Part shown: one piece after another, positions 24,290-36,689 of the stretch | How the letters are laid out: every line of letters starts with the position of its first letter | Position numbering within the stretch: position 1 is the stretch's first letter | Source of the DNA: Prochilodus magdalenae | Lineage: Eukaryota > Chordata > Actinopteri > Characiformes > Prochilodontidae | DNA: 64,000 nucleotides | Assembly (NCBI GenBank): GCA_024036415.1 | Contig: JAMWET010000176.1 | Span: 105,001 to 169,000, forward strand | Direction of reading: 5' to 3' | Notes under the pieces: generated by a model | Told to the model about the DNA's origin: nothing | What the model saw: only the letters and a program-made list of their open reading frames with translations | Database searches by the model: none | Position numbers and translations under genes: made by a program

Positions 24290-24537
24290 GTCTGCTTATC
24301 AGCAGTAATTGATCCGTGGGAGCAGGGTCAGTCATTGGGTCGGAACTACACTCTGTGGTGAAGGTGGTGGAGAGGAGGACACTGCACAAACTGCTGTCCA
24401 TTATGGTGTGGTGGACACCCACTGCACACCATCATCATGGGCAAAAAGAGCAAGTTCAGTGGCAGGCTGCTCTCACAGAACTGCTCTACAGACAGACCCA
24501 GGAGATCCTTTGTTCTGAGAGCCATCAGGCTCTACAA
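24290..24537 (+). mobile_element. LINE 3' end (reverse transcriptase C-terminus)
   Basis: The frame at 24,437-24,537 reads FSGRLLSQNCSTDRPRRSF followed by VLRAIRLYN. This is the typical C-terminal end of ORF2 in fish non-LTR retrotransposons, just before their 3' microsatellite tail. Upstream, 24,300-24,430, contains the expected preceding DNA (GGTCGGAACTACACTCTGTG, GAGAGGAGGACACTGCACAA) in a shifted frame. The element is cut at the 5' side, as usual for target-primed integration. I favour the L2/CR1 group but cannot settle the clade by eye. Confidence 0.75.

Positions 24538-24610
<73 letters not shown>
24538..24610 (+). repeat. (TCTA)n microsatellite at LINE 3' end
   Basis: About 18 TCTA units directly following the LINE coding end. 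Its position suggests growth from the short tail of the LINE. Confidence 0.96.
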
Positions 24611-24611
<1 letters not shown>

Positions 24612-27300
24612 GCTCCACCATCCTGTTACTACTGTTCATAACCACTGTTCAGTGACCTTAGTTGCCGTTAAGGGCGTGCCCACTGACGTTCCTTGGTTCC
24701 AATAAAAGCTGGTGCGAACGCAGACCAGTTCCCTGAACAGGACCACGATTCTAAGAAGCCTGAATGTTACTAGTTCAAGAACCAGGGTTCTTTTGGTTCG
24801 AAAGGTGCTATGTACGTGGTTGGAGTGGTGTAAGCGTAATCCACTCACAATGTATGAATATCAAAACGAACTGGAATTTCATGAAGTCAAGTGAAAACTA
24901 GAAATAAGCCAGTCACCAAAAAACACATGTAGATGCAACATGTCAATAGTCTCATTATTTATGGCCATTCTGGGAATTCCTTGGGAATTTTAACGGCACT
25001 GCGTTCTCCCAAAATCCACTCATAATTGCCAGCGAAGACTGTAGATCACTACATAATCTGGAAATGCATTACAGGTTTCGGATAATTTCCATCGTGCTAC
25101 TAAACCCGAAACTAAGTAAGACCCTAGCATGTTTACAGCAAAACAGATGACTGTAGGTTGCCGGGATTTTCCGGGATCGTCCTGGATTTGGGTTGTCAAA
25201 ATGTCCCAGAATCCAAACACTCCTAAATGTCAGTGTTTCTTATGAAGCTTAAGTGGGTTCTTTTTATATGATCAAACAATTTGTAGCAGCATGGTTCTAA
25301 AAACATGCAGGCATGTGACTGTTCATACCAGACGCCAAAAGAGTGACTGGAGTGCTACCACCGCAGTCGCTACCGTAAGTGAAACCTGACTGCCCATACC
25401 CCACCCACCCTGACGCTTGCACTCCACAACCCCTACATTGCAAGTGCCTTTAGTGGGATGGTAAAATGGCGATTGGCAATTGGTGGAACAGCTCTCCAAA
25501 ACACACCCACCCATAAGAACACCACACCAACCCTAAAAACCACGCACCTACCCCCCATCTACCTACCATACAATGCGTTTACCTCACAATCCATTGTCAA
25601 CATAGCTACTCCTCAATGGAGTTCAGCTCTGATTGACTGAAAACACTGACTGAGCAGCCAGGAATTTTGAAGGGCTGTGGTTGCAACCCTAGAATACGGT
25701 AATCACATCCCAAGAAGGCACTGTAGACACATTTTGTACTTTCTTCCCAATCCCCAGGCAGGAAGAACCCACTGTGGTCACAGTGTGGGTAACAGCTTCT
25801 TCGTTTATGATGCAGCGAAACAGGAGAACCCATATTGCCTCCTGGACCTCCAGTAGAACGTCCCAATCAGCCTGACTATGTGGATCATAAACACATCGGA
25901 AAGCATTACAGAGCACTTTTCCAAACGGATACTAGTTCGTAACCTTTGCTGATCAATCACTGCAGCCCTGGTGCACAGCTCTGGAGTTCTCAATGTGTTT
26001 CTCATAATGCCTCCAACCAGCAGTGGTGTTTGGTTCTGCTGCGGTTTCGTGATTGCGCACAGTGCATGATGGAAGAAAGCTTGACTCACCAGGCCTGACT
26101 GCTTTGTAATATCTTGGGTTAGTGTACTCAGTGTGCATTTCAATTGCATAACTCCTTCCCCACACCAGTACGGCTATGGCCAACTCAGAGTTATAGTAAC
26201 CGAGACTAGAAATGACTCAAGATCTTTGTCCCATCATAAACAAAACCCGAGCCAGGGTGCATTCCAACAACTTGGGTTCCATGGGCGATCTTAGCCTGTA
26301 TTTAAATCACATAGCTCCTTCCCTCTCAACAGAAAGGCTCGCTTCCAGATCTCTGGTGCAACGTTATGTAAACCGGGGCTAGAAATGACTAGACATCACT
26401 GTCCCATCTTTGACAGGAGTCTCAGATGATGCAGTGCGTTCCAATGACATGGGTTTCAATCACGCCTCTGCTTTCGTAATCTTCAGAAGACTTGTGTTCT
26501 GCGGCGCAAACAACTCTCCAGTTGTTTCGCAATGAGGACCTGGAATAATTTCACTCAACCGTACGCAGGTACTAAGAAAACACTTTAGAGAGTGCATTTG
26601 TCACGCTGCTAAACCGTCACGTCAGTATGCGCACGAAATTGAAGCATCCTCCGCATGCTTCACGTAGCGCCTCTTCGGTAAACAGGTCTAAAAGCCTGCA
26701 GAAATTCTTGGCAAGAAAAGAGTTGCACCTCAAAAGCACGTAAACATAAGCAAGCAGGGTTCCTTTAGCCTACATTCCAAGGCTCTAGGAAATCAATCCG
26801 CCACTACCATCCACTGGCATCCCTTGATCAAATATAGACCACCCCTACTCGGCAGAAGTGGGCCGTGTGGCTCTGACCCATTTCTCCTTAACCCGCTTTC
26901 ACATCCTAACGTACCGAGAGACGAGCGCTTGTAGTTACACCCGCCTGCCCCCACACGCTGTGCGTCAAGGGAGCTCCCGTGTCCTACTCAAGGACGGACG
27001 TATTCAGAAATTACCTACTGAGCGTGCTCAGAACAGGTGTATATTGGCAATCTAAGACCCTGGCGGCTGCCATGGGGTATTTATATTTACAGCTCCTGTG
27101 TTTCCAGTTGCTGCATCGTTGGTAAAGTCTGCAATGCTGCTTTGAAACACATGCTATCGATTTCTTAGTACTCAAGATACAACAAAGAAATGTCCATTCT
27201 CCATAAACACACAGATATGTATATCTCCATATACACTCACGCTCATATATATTCAGGTATGGCTTAGACCATGGACAGACGGGTGGGTTCCCATGACTTT
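24611..27300. other. Unassigned sequence with an old tandem duplication
   Basis: Within this interval 26,140-26,290 and 26,304-26,465 look like diverged copies about 161-164 bp apart. They share CATARCTCCTTCCC, CTAGAAATGACT, TGTCCCATC and a TGGGTTYCA block in the same order. Elsewhere nothing was recognised. The minus-strand frames at 25.6-26.2 kb are short and overlap each other. Confidence 0.45.
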
Positions 27301-27309
27301 GCTTAGCAT

Positions 27310-27443
27310 GGTGCGATGAAGAAAGACCCTCCAGTGAGCAGCAGTATGGACGGAAATGCGTTGCTGATTAGAGAGGTCAGTGGAGAATGGCTAGACTGGT
27401 TTGAGCTGACGGAGAGTAACTCTGATAACCATCCTGTTGCACA
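27310..27443 (+). pseudogene. Tc1-like transposase fragment
   Basis: The open frame from 27,316 includes NALLIREVSGEWLDWFELTE. From memory this matches a segment found in fish Tc1-like repeats (consensus like NALL-EVRGEWPDWFEM-ER). It ends at the TCTA microsatellite starting at 27,445. Only this short piece is visible and no terminal repeat was seen. Confidence 0.5.
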
Positions 27444-27444
27444 G

Positions 27445-27518
<74 letters not shown>
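27445..27518. repeat. (TCTA)n microsatellite
   Basis: About 18 pure TATC units placed between a Tc1-like fragment and the left end of a family A MITE. Confidence 0.97.
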
Positions 27519-27524
27519 CCATCT

Positions 27525-28028
27525 AGTACCAGTCAAAAGCTTAAAACTGGCTACTCATAGAACGTTCTATCTTAATGCTTCAGTGTACAATAAAAGTGAA
27601 GGCATCAAACTCTAAAACAGCACTCATGGAATTATACAGTCCACCTTAAAAGCCTCCAGAATGGAGCTTTACAGGAGGAGGAACCAGCTTTCTGAACCTG
27701 CAGTGGAGCTCTCAATTTCTAAGCAGGTTTGGAGCGATTCTATTGGTCGGTCCATCATGAATATTCACTAACCTGAAAGGAGAACTAGAGCTTTTACACT
27801 GTGCAGAAAAAGAGATCAAAGTTTTTACACCACTGAATATATACTAGAGGTGGAGATATGGAGGAGTATCATACTGTGGTAGATCTAGAGTATATGTGGT
27901 GTATCAGGATATGGACTGGTTCAGACTCTTATCAGTTGGGGCTGTTAAGTGTGAGACTGTAGAGTCTTAAAGACCACCAACTACATCCATTTAGTTGGAG
28001 GAGTCTAAACTTTTAACTGGTCCTGTAT
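27525..28028 (+). mobile_element. Family A MITE, copy 2 (both ends present)
   Basis: The most complete copy of family A. The left end GTACCAGTCAAAAGCTTAAA and the right end TCTAAACTTTTAACTGGTCC are inverted repeats. TA lies outside each end, although (TA)n follows on the right, so the exact right boundary is uncertain. Internal landmarks as in copy 1. The ends resemble Tc1-type termini. No coding frame. Confidence 0.88.
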
Positions 28029-28114
28029 ATATATATATACAGTGTATACTTCAAGCCGGAATTTGACAGCATCGGAGGAAAAAAGCCGAAGAAGTATATT
28101 TAAAAACATGTCTA

Positions 28115-28290
28115 CTTTCCTTTCATGACCCATAGTGTCGTCTTCAAAGGGTGAACAGAAACACCTATGGCCTGTCTCAGATCTGAAGAAAGAGTGGAGC
28201 TTGGTTTCCTCCTCTCGCTCAAAGATGACGACTTGAAATATTGTTTATCTGATAGTGACAACCTTGGTGGCCTGCCAGGTCTTGTCAGCA
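28115..28290 (-). repeat. Family C dispersed repeat, copy 1
   Basis: Shares, on the minus strand, AAGCTCC(A)CTCTT(T)CTTCAGATCTGA, AGGTGTTTCTGTTCACCCTT and CTATGGGTCATGAAAGGA with copies at 34,990, 50,840 and 52,055. It also has the ATCAGATAAACA and GGTTGTCACTATCAG region in common with the 50.9-kb copy. No coding function or terminal structure could be assigned. Confidence 0.7.
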
Positions 28291-28530
28291 GTGGCTTTGA
28301 ATTCCACCATAATAAATCACCCTGAATCTGATATCAAATCTCTATTCTTTATCTGCTGAAGAATGAATAACTTGGAACGTTTAGATGACAGCATGACAGG
28401 TAGTCTCTGATGTTCGCACAGTATGTTGGTTGACAATGACTGGGGACGTACTTGGCCGGAATGACCTTTCGGAGAAAGCTGGAGCCACATGGAACCTTTG
28501 GGATTTTAATACATGCACCACAGAAGCATA

Positions 28531-28703
28531 TCACTGCTGTTGGAACCAAACCTCCTATCTCCAAAGTTTTAATGTAAGTCAATGGAACCAGAATGATTTC
28601 CTGAGTAACTTTGGACCATTTCATTTGGCCCTTTAATCTGAAATTTACACACTGTATAAAGGTCAACGGGGTCAGTTCCCCAACAAGAGCAGTGAATGGG
28701 GAT
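28531..28703 (-). mobile_element. Family M MITE, copy 8 (degraded)
   Basis: Begins TCACTGCTGTTGG after TA and keeps CCTCCTATCTCCAAAGTTTT, TAAGTCAATGGAACCAGAA and TTTGGACCATTTC, all in the order of reverse-oriented family M. The right half is shortened, so it is about 70 bp shorter than intact copies. Boundaries are approximate. Confidence 0.72.
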
Positions 28704-28715
28704 ATATATCTAGCA

Positions 28716-28908
28716 CAGGGTTTCTCAACCCTGGTCCTGGAGTCACCCTGCCCTGCACTTGTAGTGCTTGCCCTGCTCCCAACACACCAGATTCGACTTA
28801 CCATCCCATTAACAAGACCCTCGCAGAGGATGTGTTCAGACAGGGAACCCACTCAAATGTGCAGGGCCCAGTGCAGGGTGCCTCCAGGACCAGGATTGAG
28901 AAATACGG
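28716..28908. mobile_element. hAT-type MITE with 8-bp target duplication
   Basis: Inverted ends: CAGGGTTTCTCAACCCTGGT at the left and, at the right, CTCCAGGACCAGGATTGAG followed by AAATACGG. The arms match over about 27 bp with a few changes. The flanking 8-mers ATCTAGCA (28,708-28,715) and ATCTGGCC (28,909-28,916) agree at six positions, the 8-bp duplication expected of hAT elements. Small palindromic elements with TCTCAACCCTGGTCCTGGAG ends are widespread in fish. No coding capacity. Confidence 0.88.
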
Positions 28909-28916
28909 ATCTGGCC

Positions 28917-31165
<2,249 letters not shown>

Positions 31166-31319
31166 GGGAGAGAGATGAAGTGGTGGGGGGGTCTGGATCA
31201 CATTACACGCATGTCAGGTCTGATGGATTTGGCTAAAAATAAAAGAGTGTGGTGGTCCCGCCACGGCGGAGTGAATGAACCTCCCCCAGAACACCCAAAC
31301 AGCCACTATGGGGTCCCTT
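31166..31319. other. Unassigned spacer
   Basis: Ordinary sequence between the purine array and the pyrimidine array. Nothing recognised. Confidence 0.5.
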
Positions 31320-31503
31320 CTGCGCCCCCTCCTTTCTTCCACTTCACTCTTTTCTTCCTCTGCACCCCCTTCTTTTCTCCTTCTGCTCCCCTTCTTTTCT
31401 CCCTTCGCACCCCCTCTGTTCTCCCTCTGCACCCCCTCTATTCTCCCTCTGCACCCCCTCTATTCTCCCTCTGCACCCCCTCTATTCTCCCTACACTCCC
31501 CCT
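31320..31503. repeat. 21-bp pyrimidine minisatellite
   Basis: The unit CCCCTCTATTCTCCCTCTGC plus A (21 bp) is regular over 31,420-31,490 and diverged on the left, where CTTCTTTTCTCC variants occur. About eight units in all. The 205-codon plus-strand frame at 31,028-31,645 runs through it and is not supported as a gene. Confidence 0.93.
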
Positions 31504-31656
31504 CTTCCCCTCGTTTTTTCCCATCAAAGATGTTCGGATGCCAAGCACGACCCAAGGGCCACATTCCAGAAACAAACGCTTCCATTCTCTAGGGAGAAAG
31601 GGTACGCCGAGTGAAAGGAGGAGTGAAAGAGTGAGAAAGAGATAAAGAGGAATAGG

Positions 31657-31697
31657 GAGAGGTGAGGAGAGGAGAGGAGAGGAGAGGAGGGGAGGGC
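31657..31697. repeat. (GGAGA)n short array
   Basis: About seven GGAGA-like units in a purine run. Confidence 0.93.
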
Positions 31698-32421
31698 ACG
31701 GAGGAACACAACACATCCAAGAGCGGGAATCCCTCCACTTTCACTGACTTCCTTCCTCTCCTGTTTCACACAGACGCTGGATTTTAAACAGGATGGGTCA
31801 CAGCACTTCAGACAAAAGAAAGAGGGAGAGAGCGAGGGAGATTGAGAGATAGAGAGGGAGAAAGCGAGAGAAAGAGGGAAGAGTAAAGAGAGTGAGAGTC
31901 AGTTTCAGGTCACTGTGCCTGGTCATGGTGCTGTACTGTATACAGTTTCAGGGAGTCCTACTAACACAGCGAGGCGTCTCGGCGCTCCAGAGCTTCCTTA
32001 GATATTCCCCCACCGTGGTTCCCCCACCGTGGTTCCTGCTCCAGCAGCACATACACCAAATACTTCCTCAGTGTTCCGCAGACGCGTAGCCAGCGTGTCT
32101 GAGCTGTGTGTGAGCATTCCATTGGCACATCTGGCTCATGTCTGGGGCTGCAGATCCAGCTGTGCTAGAGACACCGACCTGGGCTACGCCTGCTAGAGGA
32201 AGGACATCCTGACCTGAGAAGGGTCGATCCAGACCCAGAAACCTTAAACGGCTCTGACCGTGCACTTCAAAAGCAAGTTCCGCTCAAATCCCACCGTAGA
32301 ACCCTTATAGGTTCTGATGCTTAGCCCTGGAACCAAACCTTACACAGCTCAAACGTTCTGCGTCAAACAAGAAACAGACAATCAACGAGCCAAATGAGCC
32401 AGAGTCAGTGGCAGGAGACCA
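31698..32421. other. Unassigned sequence with a purine tract
   Basis: A GA-rich tract lies at about 31,810-31,900. CCACCGTGGTTCC is duplicated side by side at about 32,010-32,035. Nothing else recognised. Confidence 0.45.
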
Positions 32422-33352
32422 GTCTAGAACAGTGTAGAGGAACAAGGAGGAGGAACATGTCCTAGAACACTGTGCATGGGGGTGGGGTGACATTTTAGAA
32501 CAGTGTGACGGGGGTAGACGGTTTTACAACAGCAGAAATTGGGAGAACTATCTAGAACAGCAGAACAGTGGTCATGCATATAGACAGAATGCGGAGGAGG
32601 TTCTAGATGTTTAAGGTGCTAGAATATGATGTGGATAACATTCTAGAACCATCTAAGAAGGTCAACATCGTTGAGTGACGTGAATGGCATTTCAGAAATG
32701 TGTGCAGGAGCAAAACATTCTAGAACACTATGTAAACAGAGAGAACATTCTAGAACCGATTGAAGGACATTGAGCATTCTAGAACTGCTTGAAGGACATT
32801 GAGCATTCTAGAACCGCTTGAAAGACATTGAGCATACTAGAACTGTCTAAAGGAGGAAAGCCTCTTAGAACAGTATGAATAGAGAGAACATTCTAGAACA
32901 ATGCGAATGGTATTAACGTTCGAGAACGGGAAAACGTTCAAGAACACTGTGTGAATAAGGAGAACACTTTAGAACCGTGTGAAGGAAGATAATCACTCTA
33001 GAACAGCTCGATAAGGGGTGTGATCGTAGATAGGCATGAATGAGGAGAACTTTGTAGAATAGTGAGGAGAACCTTCTAGAACAGTGTGTTTGGGTGTGTA
33101 TCTGTAGAACCGACTGATTTGGAAGAATACTCTAGAACCATGTGAATGGCAAAAGCATTCAAGAACCATGTGAATGGGGTAAACATCCTAGAACATTCTC
33201 GAATCGTGTGAACAGGGTACACATATTACATCACTGTAAACGGAGAACGTTTTAGAACCGCATGACAGGAAGAAAGGATTCAGGAGCAAATTGAATGTGC
33301 AGGAGATTCTAGAACCAATTTAATGTGGAGAACATTCCAGAACACTGTGCAG
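32422..33352. repeat. Minisatellite of about 30-38 bp carrying heat-shock-element motifs
   Basis: A diverged tandem family with core GAACATTCTAGAACNGTGTG and GTGAATGG-like linkers, about 25 units. Three adjacent units at about 32,755-32,835 are nearly identical (TTGAAGGACATTGAGCATTC, about 31 bp). Five units hold a perfect GAAnnTTCnnGAA trimer, the consensus bound by heat-shock factor: 32,743, 32,886, 33,069, 33,191 and 33,330. Whether these are ever bound is unknown. Confidence 0.85.
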
Positions 33353-33709
33353 ACATGCTAGACAAATCTGAGCTCATGTATTTAATCCCTTGTTGTTTAA
33401 TTACAGGCTTATTACTCAGTTATAACTGCTAAAGGTTCCTGTATAATGTTTCATTACAGAGTAATTATTCAGTTATTAATATTACAGCTAATAATTCCAT
33501 ATTCCCCTGCAGCTATTGTCCTATGTGGACAGTAGAGATGGTCAAAATGTCCATCCCTAGCCTTTAGGTAGGAGTAGAGAAGCAGGCCTGGTCTCATTCG
33601 GCTGCGCAGCTACCCAAGAGCATCCCGAAATACCAAACATCCCTCTCTCCCCTGACAAAAGACTGAATCAGCAAGAGGCGCTATGTGATACAGCAGGGTC
33701 AGAAATAGA

Positions 33710-33711
<2 letters not shown>

Positions 33712-33752
<41 letters not shown>

Positions 33753-33828
33753 TTCTCTCCCGCCCCCCTCTCTCTGTCTCTCTCTCTCTCTCTCTGTCTC
33801 TCTTTCTCTCCCCCTCTCTCTCTCCCTC

Positions 33829-33859
<31 letters not shown>

Positions 33860-33892
33860 TTCTCTTTCTCTTTTATTCTTTGTCTCTCTCTG

Positions 33893-33932
<40 letters not shown>

Positions 33933-33983
33933 CCTCTCTCCCTCTCTCTCTCTCCCTCTCTCTCTCTTTCTCTCTCTCCCCCT

Positions 33984-34065
<82 letters not shown>

Positions 34066-34078
34066 TCTCTCTCTCTCC
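33712..34078. repeat. CT-rich array
   Basis: About 365 bp of CT dinucleotides with CCCC, TTT and GTCT interruptions. It is pyrimidine-rich on this strand, the opposite of the GA arrays at 11 and 30 kb. Frames in it on both strands are composition effects. Confidence 0.96.
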
Positions 34079-34289
34079 TGGCGGATGTGGCTGGTTTTTT
34101 ATGACCTCTGAGCTCAGAGCTCCTGTTACAGCTCCAAAGATGCCGCAAGGGCCAGATGCAGGCAAGGGATACAGGACCCAGCGTTCGCCCAGAAGGGACA
34201 GAAGGTGATGCTGTCACGTCCTTCGTTTCTTGCCGGGCAGAAAACCAACTGCTGTTACTGAATACAGCAGTTTCAATAGGCTTTAAATG

Positions 34290-34823
34290 AAAAATGTGAC
34301 CGAAGATGTCGAATGTTGCAAGTAGAACAAATAAGCCCCCCCTGTAATGCTCTGGGGGTGTCTGATTATATGGAAGTTGGTTGAGGTGACAGTAAATACG
34401 AACCACAGTGTCGACACTAAGCTGCTGGACAACCAGGTTTGACCTCATCATCATCCTATCGAGGAACATGACATTCCTATCCCGGTATTCCAAGATGACA
34501 ATTCCTGCATTTACAGGCCTGGAAAAGTGACTGACGGGCATGACGAACACTCAGGATCTGCATTCACACCTCTGGGCTGCCCCACGAAATTCCCAGATTT
34601 GAATCCTCTTGGATACCTGGGGGACTACCGTGAACAACCAGTAACCTTCCACCGAAGGCATTCACCAAATCTGGCCCAACTGACCAGCTCTCTGATACAC
34701 GAGTGGCTGAACATTGGTGTGGTCGGAATTCCGGAAACTTGTCCAGTCCTCGTGGTGCTTGTGGAGGTATTAAAGACTATCAGGTGTGTTCAGTCACAGG
34801 TGGTTAATGTTTTGTCCAGGCGC
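34290..34823 (+). pseudogene. Degraded Tc1/mariner-like element, C-terminal part
   Basis: At about 34,580-34,625 the plus frame reads KFPDLNPLGYLGD. PDLNP is the hallmark around the third catalytic acidic residue in Tc1/mariner transposases (usually PDLNPIENLW). The tail around 34,795-34,818 (GTCACAGGTGGTTAATGTTT) resembles the 3' end seen in such fish elements. The upstream part, 34,290-34,560, is unreadable and may or may not belong. A related fragment lies at 2.8 kb. Confidence 0.5.
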
Positions 34824-34989
34824 TGAGTTCCCAGGAATGCCGCGCACTAGAGAATCGCTTTCATGTGGCCCGACCTTTGACCTAAGAGGGTTAAGTTCAG
34901 GTTATTCATTTTCAGGAGATGTTTCTGAGGCCGTCGGATATAAGATATAAGATGCACTCGCATCAGGATAGGGGAAAGAGCTAAAGGGC

Positions 34990-35185
34990 TTCATAACCTG
35001 GAGTTCAGAGCAATGAGGGGACTCCTAACAACTGTAGAAGACCACCCAATAGATAAAGAGAGAGGGTCTTTGAGAGAGAGGAGAACATCAAGCTCCACTC
35101 TTGCTTCAGATCTGAAAACATTCCCAGGTGTTCCTGTCTATCCTTCTTCTCTGAGAGGACACCTCAATGTTATGGGTCTGAAAGG
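34990..35185 (+). repeat. Family C dispersed repeat, copy 2
   Basis: Shares ATCAAGCTCCACTCTTGCTT, CAGATCTGAAAACATTCCCA, AGGTGTTCCTGTCTATCC and TATGGGTCTGAAAGGATGTG with the other family C copies. No terminal repeats or coding role identified. Confidence 0.7.
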
Positions 35186-35229
35186 ATGTGCAGCGGGCCT
35201 AGAAGGCCCGGGGAAGGTAGAACATTTAC

Positions 35230-36019
35230 ACCAGACCACCAAAACTGGACGTCTGAGATTTGGAGCAAGGTTTAAAGAACTGGATTCAATTTAGTATCTG
35301 GGGTTACGTGGAAGCGCTATCCAAGATGGAATTTTGGAGATGTGAAAAATTATACATGGAGTTTGCAAAGAATGGGCAATGAAAGAAAGAGGGGACGCCG
35401 TAAAGGCCGAAAACATTCTGAGGCCAAAACCATGACCGTACTGGACTTGGACAGGAAAATAAACGAATGGCTTCTGCACCACGCTGTGCATGACGCTGCA
35501 CCTTCAGTCGCTCCCATATTCCTGTTTAAGCACTATGACCATTACATCATCATGGACCGGGAACCCCTGATGGCCGAGGAATCCTTTCGCTGCTGGACTT
35601 TAATCGATCTATGGCCTCTGAGCCAGAAAACAGAGGCAGAAAAAAAGGCTCCCTGAATGGCGCTCATTGTGTCGGGGAGGCGAAAGCAGAAGTCCCGAGT
35701 GAAGAAAAAAAAAAAGAAAAAGAGAAAAAAGCTACAGGCCTGTGAATCACACTCTGGAGGTGGTCCTTCTCCGGCTCAAAAACAAGGCCAGTCTGAGTCA
35801 CGGTGCGGAGCAGCCCTGCTGCTTCTGGGAGAAAACGAGAAGTAGCGCCAACTTCAAGAGTTCGCCCTGCGACGGACAAATCCCTGCTTTTCCATTAGCT
35901 TCTCTTTGAGCCCCCCAAACCGAGCCCACCCCACCCATCACCGCTCCAGTTAATATGAAACATCTGCGGCTCCGACGTGAGCGGCACTCCGAAATTGCAT
36001 TAGTCAACGATAATAAATA
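35230..36019. other. Unassigned sequence
   Basis: An A/G-rich low-complexity run lies at about 35,700-35,731. From about 35,815 on CpGs become more frequent. The 104-codon plus frame at 35,342-35,656 has no recognisable domain. Confidence 0.45.
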
Positions 36020-36131
36020 GGCGAGTGTTACGTAGCGGACGTAGCACCGAGGCACCCCCCCCCAAAACGAAAACAGAGTCAGCGAGCGACTTCGCCGCTT
36101 TTCTCGCCCCACAATCCGCTCATTCAAAGGC
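36020..36131 (+). repeat. Duplicated segment, copy 1
   Basis: About 110 bp beginning GCGAGTGTTACGTAGCGG and ending CCCCACAATCCGCTCATTCA plus AAGG. It recurs in the same orientation at 37,572-37,681 with scattered changes, several of them C to T or G to A at CpG sites. This copy sits in CpG-rich sequence and looks like the parent. Confidence 0.9.
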
Positions 36132-36689
36132 ATTCCTGGAGCATGATGGGGGAAATTCAGCCCACTCAGACTTATAAGTGCATGCAACATGCCTCACTAC
36201 CAACATCGACAATGGCCTCCATTCACAGAGAACGACCCCCAACCCCCCCTTCCGCCCATAAGCCCACCCCCACCCCCCGACCACTCGCTGTACTCATGGA
36301 GCATGCTGGGAGAAGGACAGGGCAGACGGCTCACACACATGCCGTGTCACTTTGCTTTTACAGAGTCACATGTTTCGAGTAACTCCGTTCATATGGTACT
36401 ACTTACGCCTTCGCCGCACATTCGGGATGCACTGGTGAAGCCTCTGAGACGAGATTATTAACGGCCGTGGCAAGTTATTCCGAGTTGTGGAGCTCCCGAT
36501 TGAAAGTTAGCGGTAACACTTCAATTAGAGGGGACTTTTCAAAACGTATGCGTAATTATATCGTTAAGATGGAAACAAAGTCAGTCAGGAGTGGCTGGAT
36601 CCTGGAACGCTGCATCCCAGAGAAACGAGGTCTTGGCATCAGGGGCGATGGCAACCGTATGACTGAAGCTCCCACAAACTAGCTACCTA

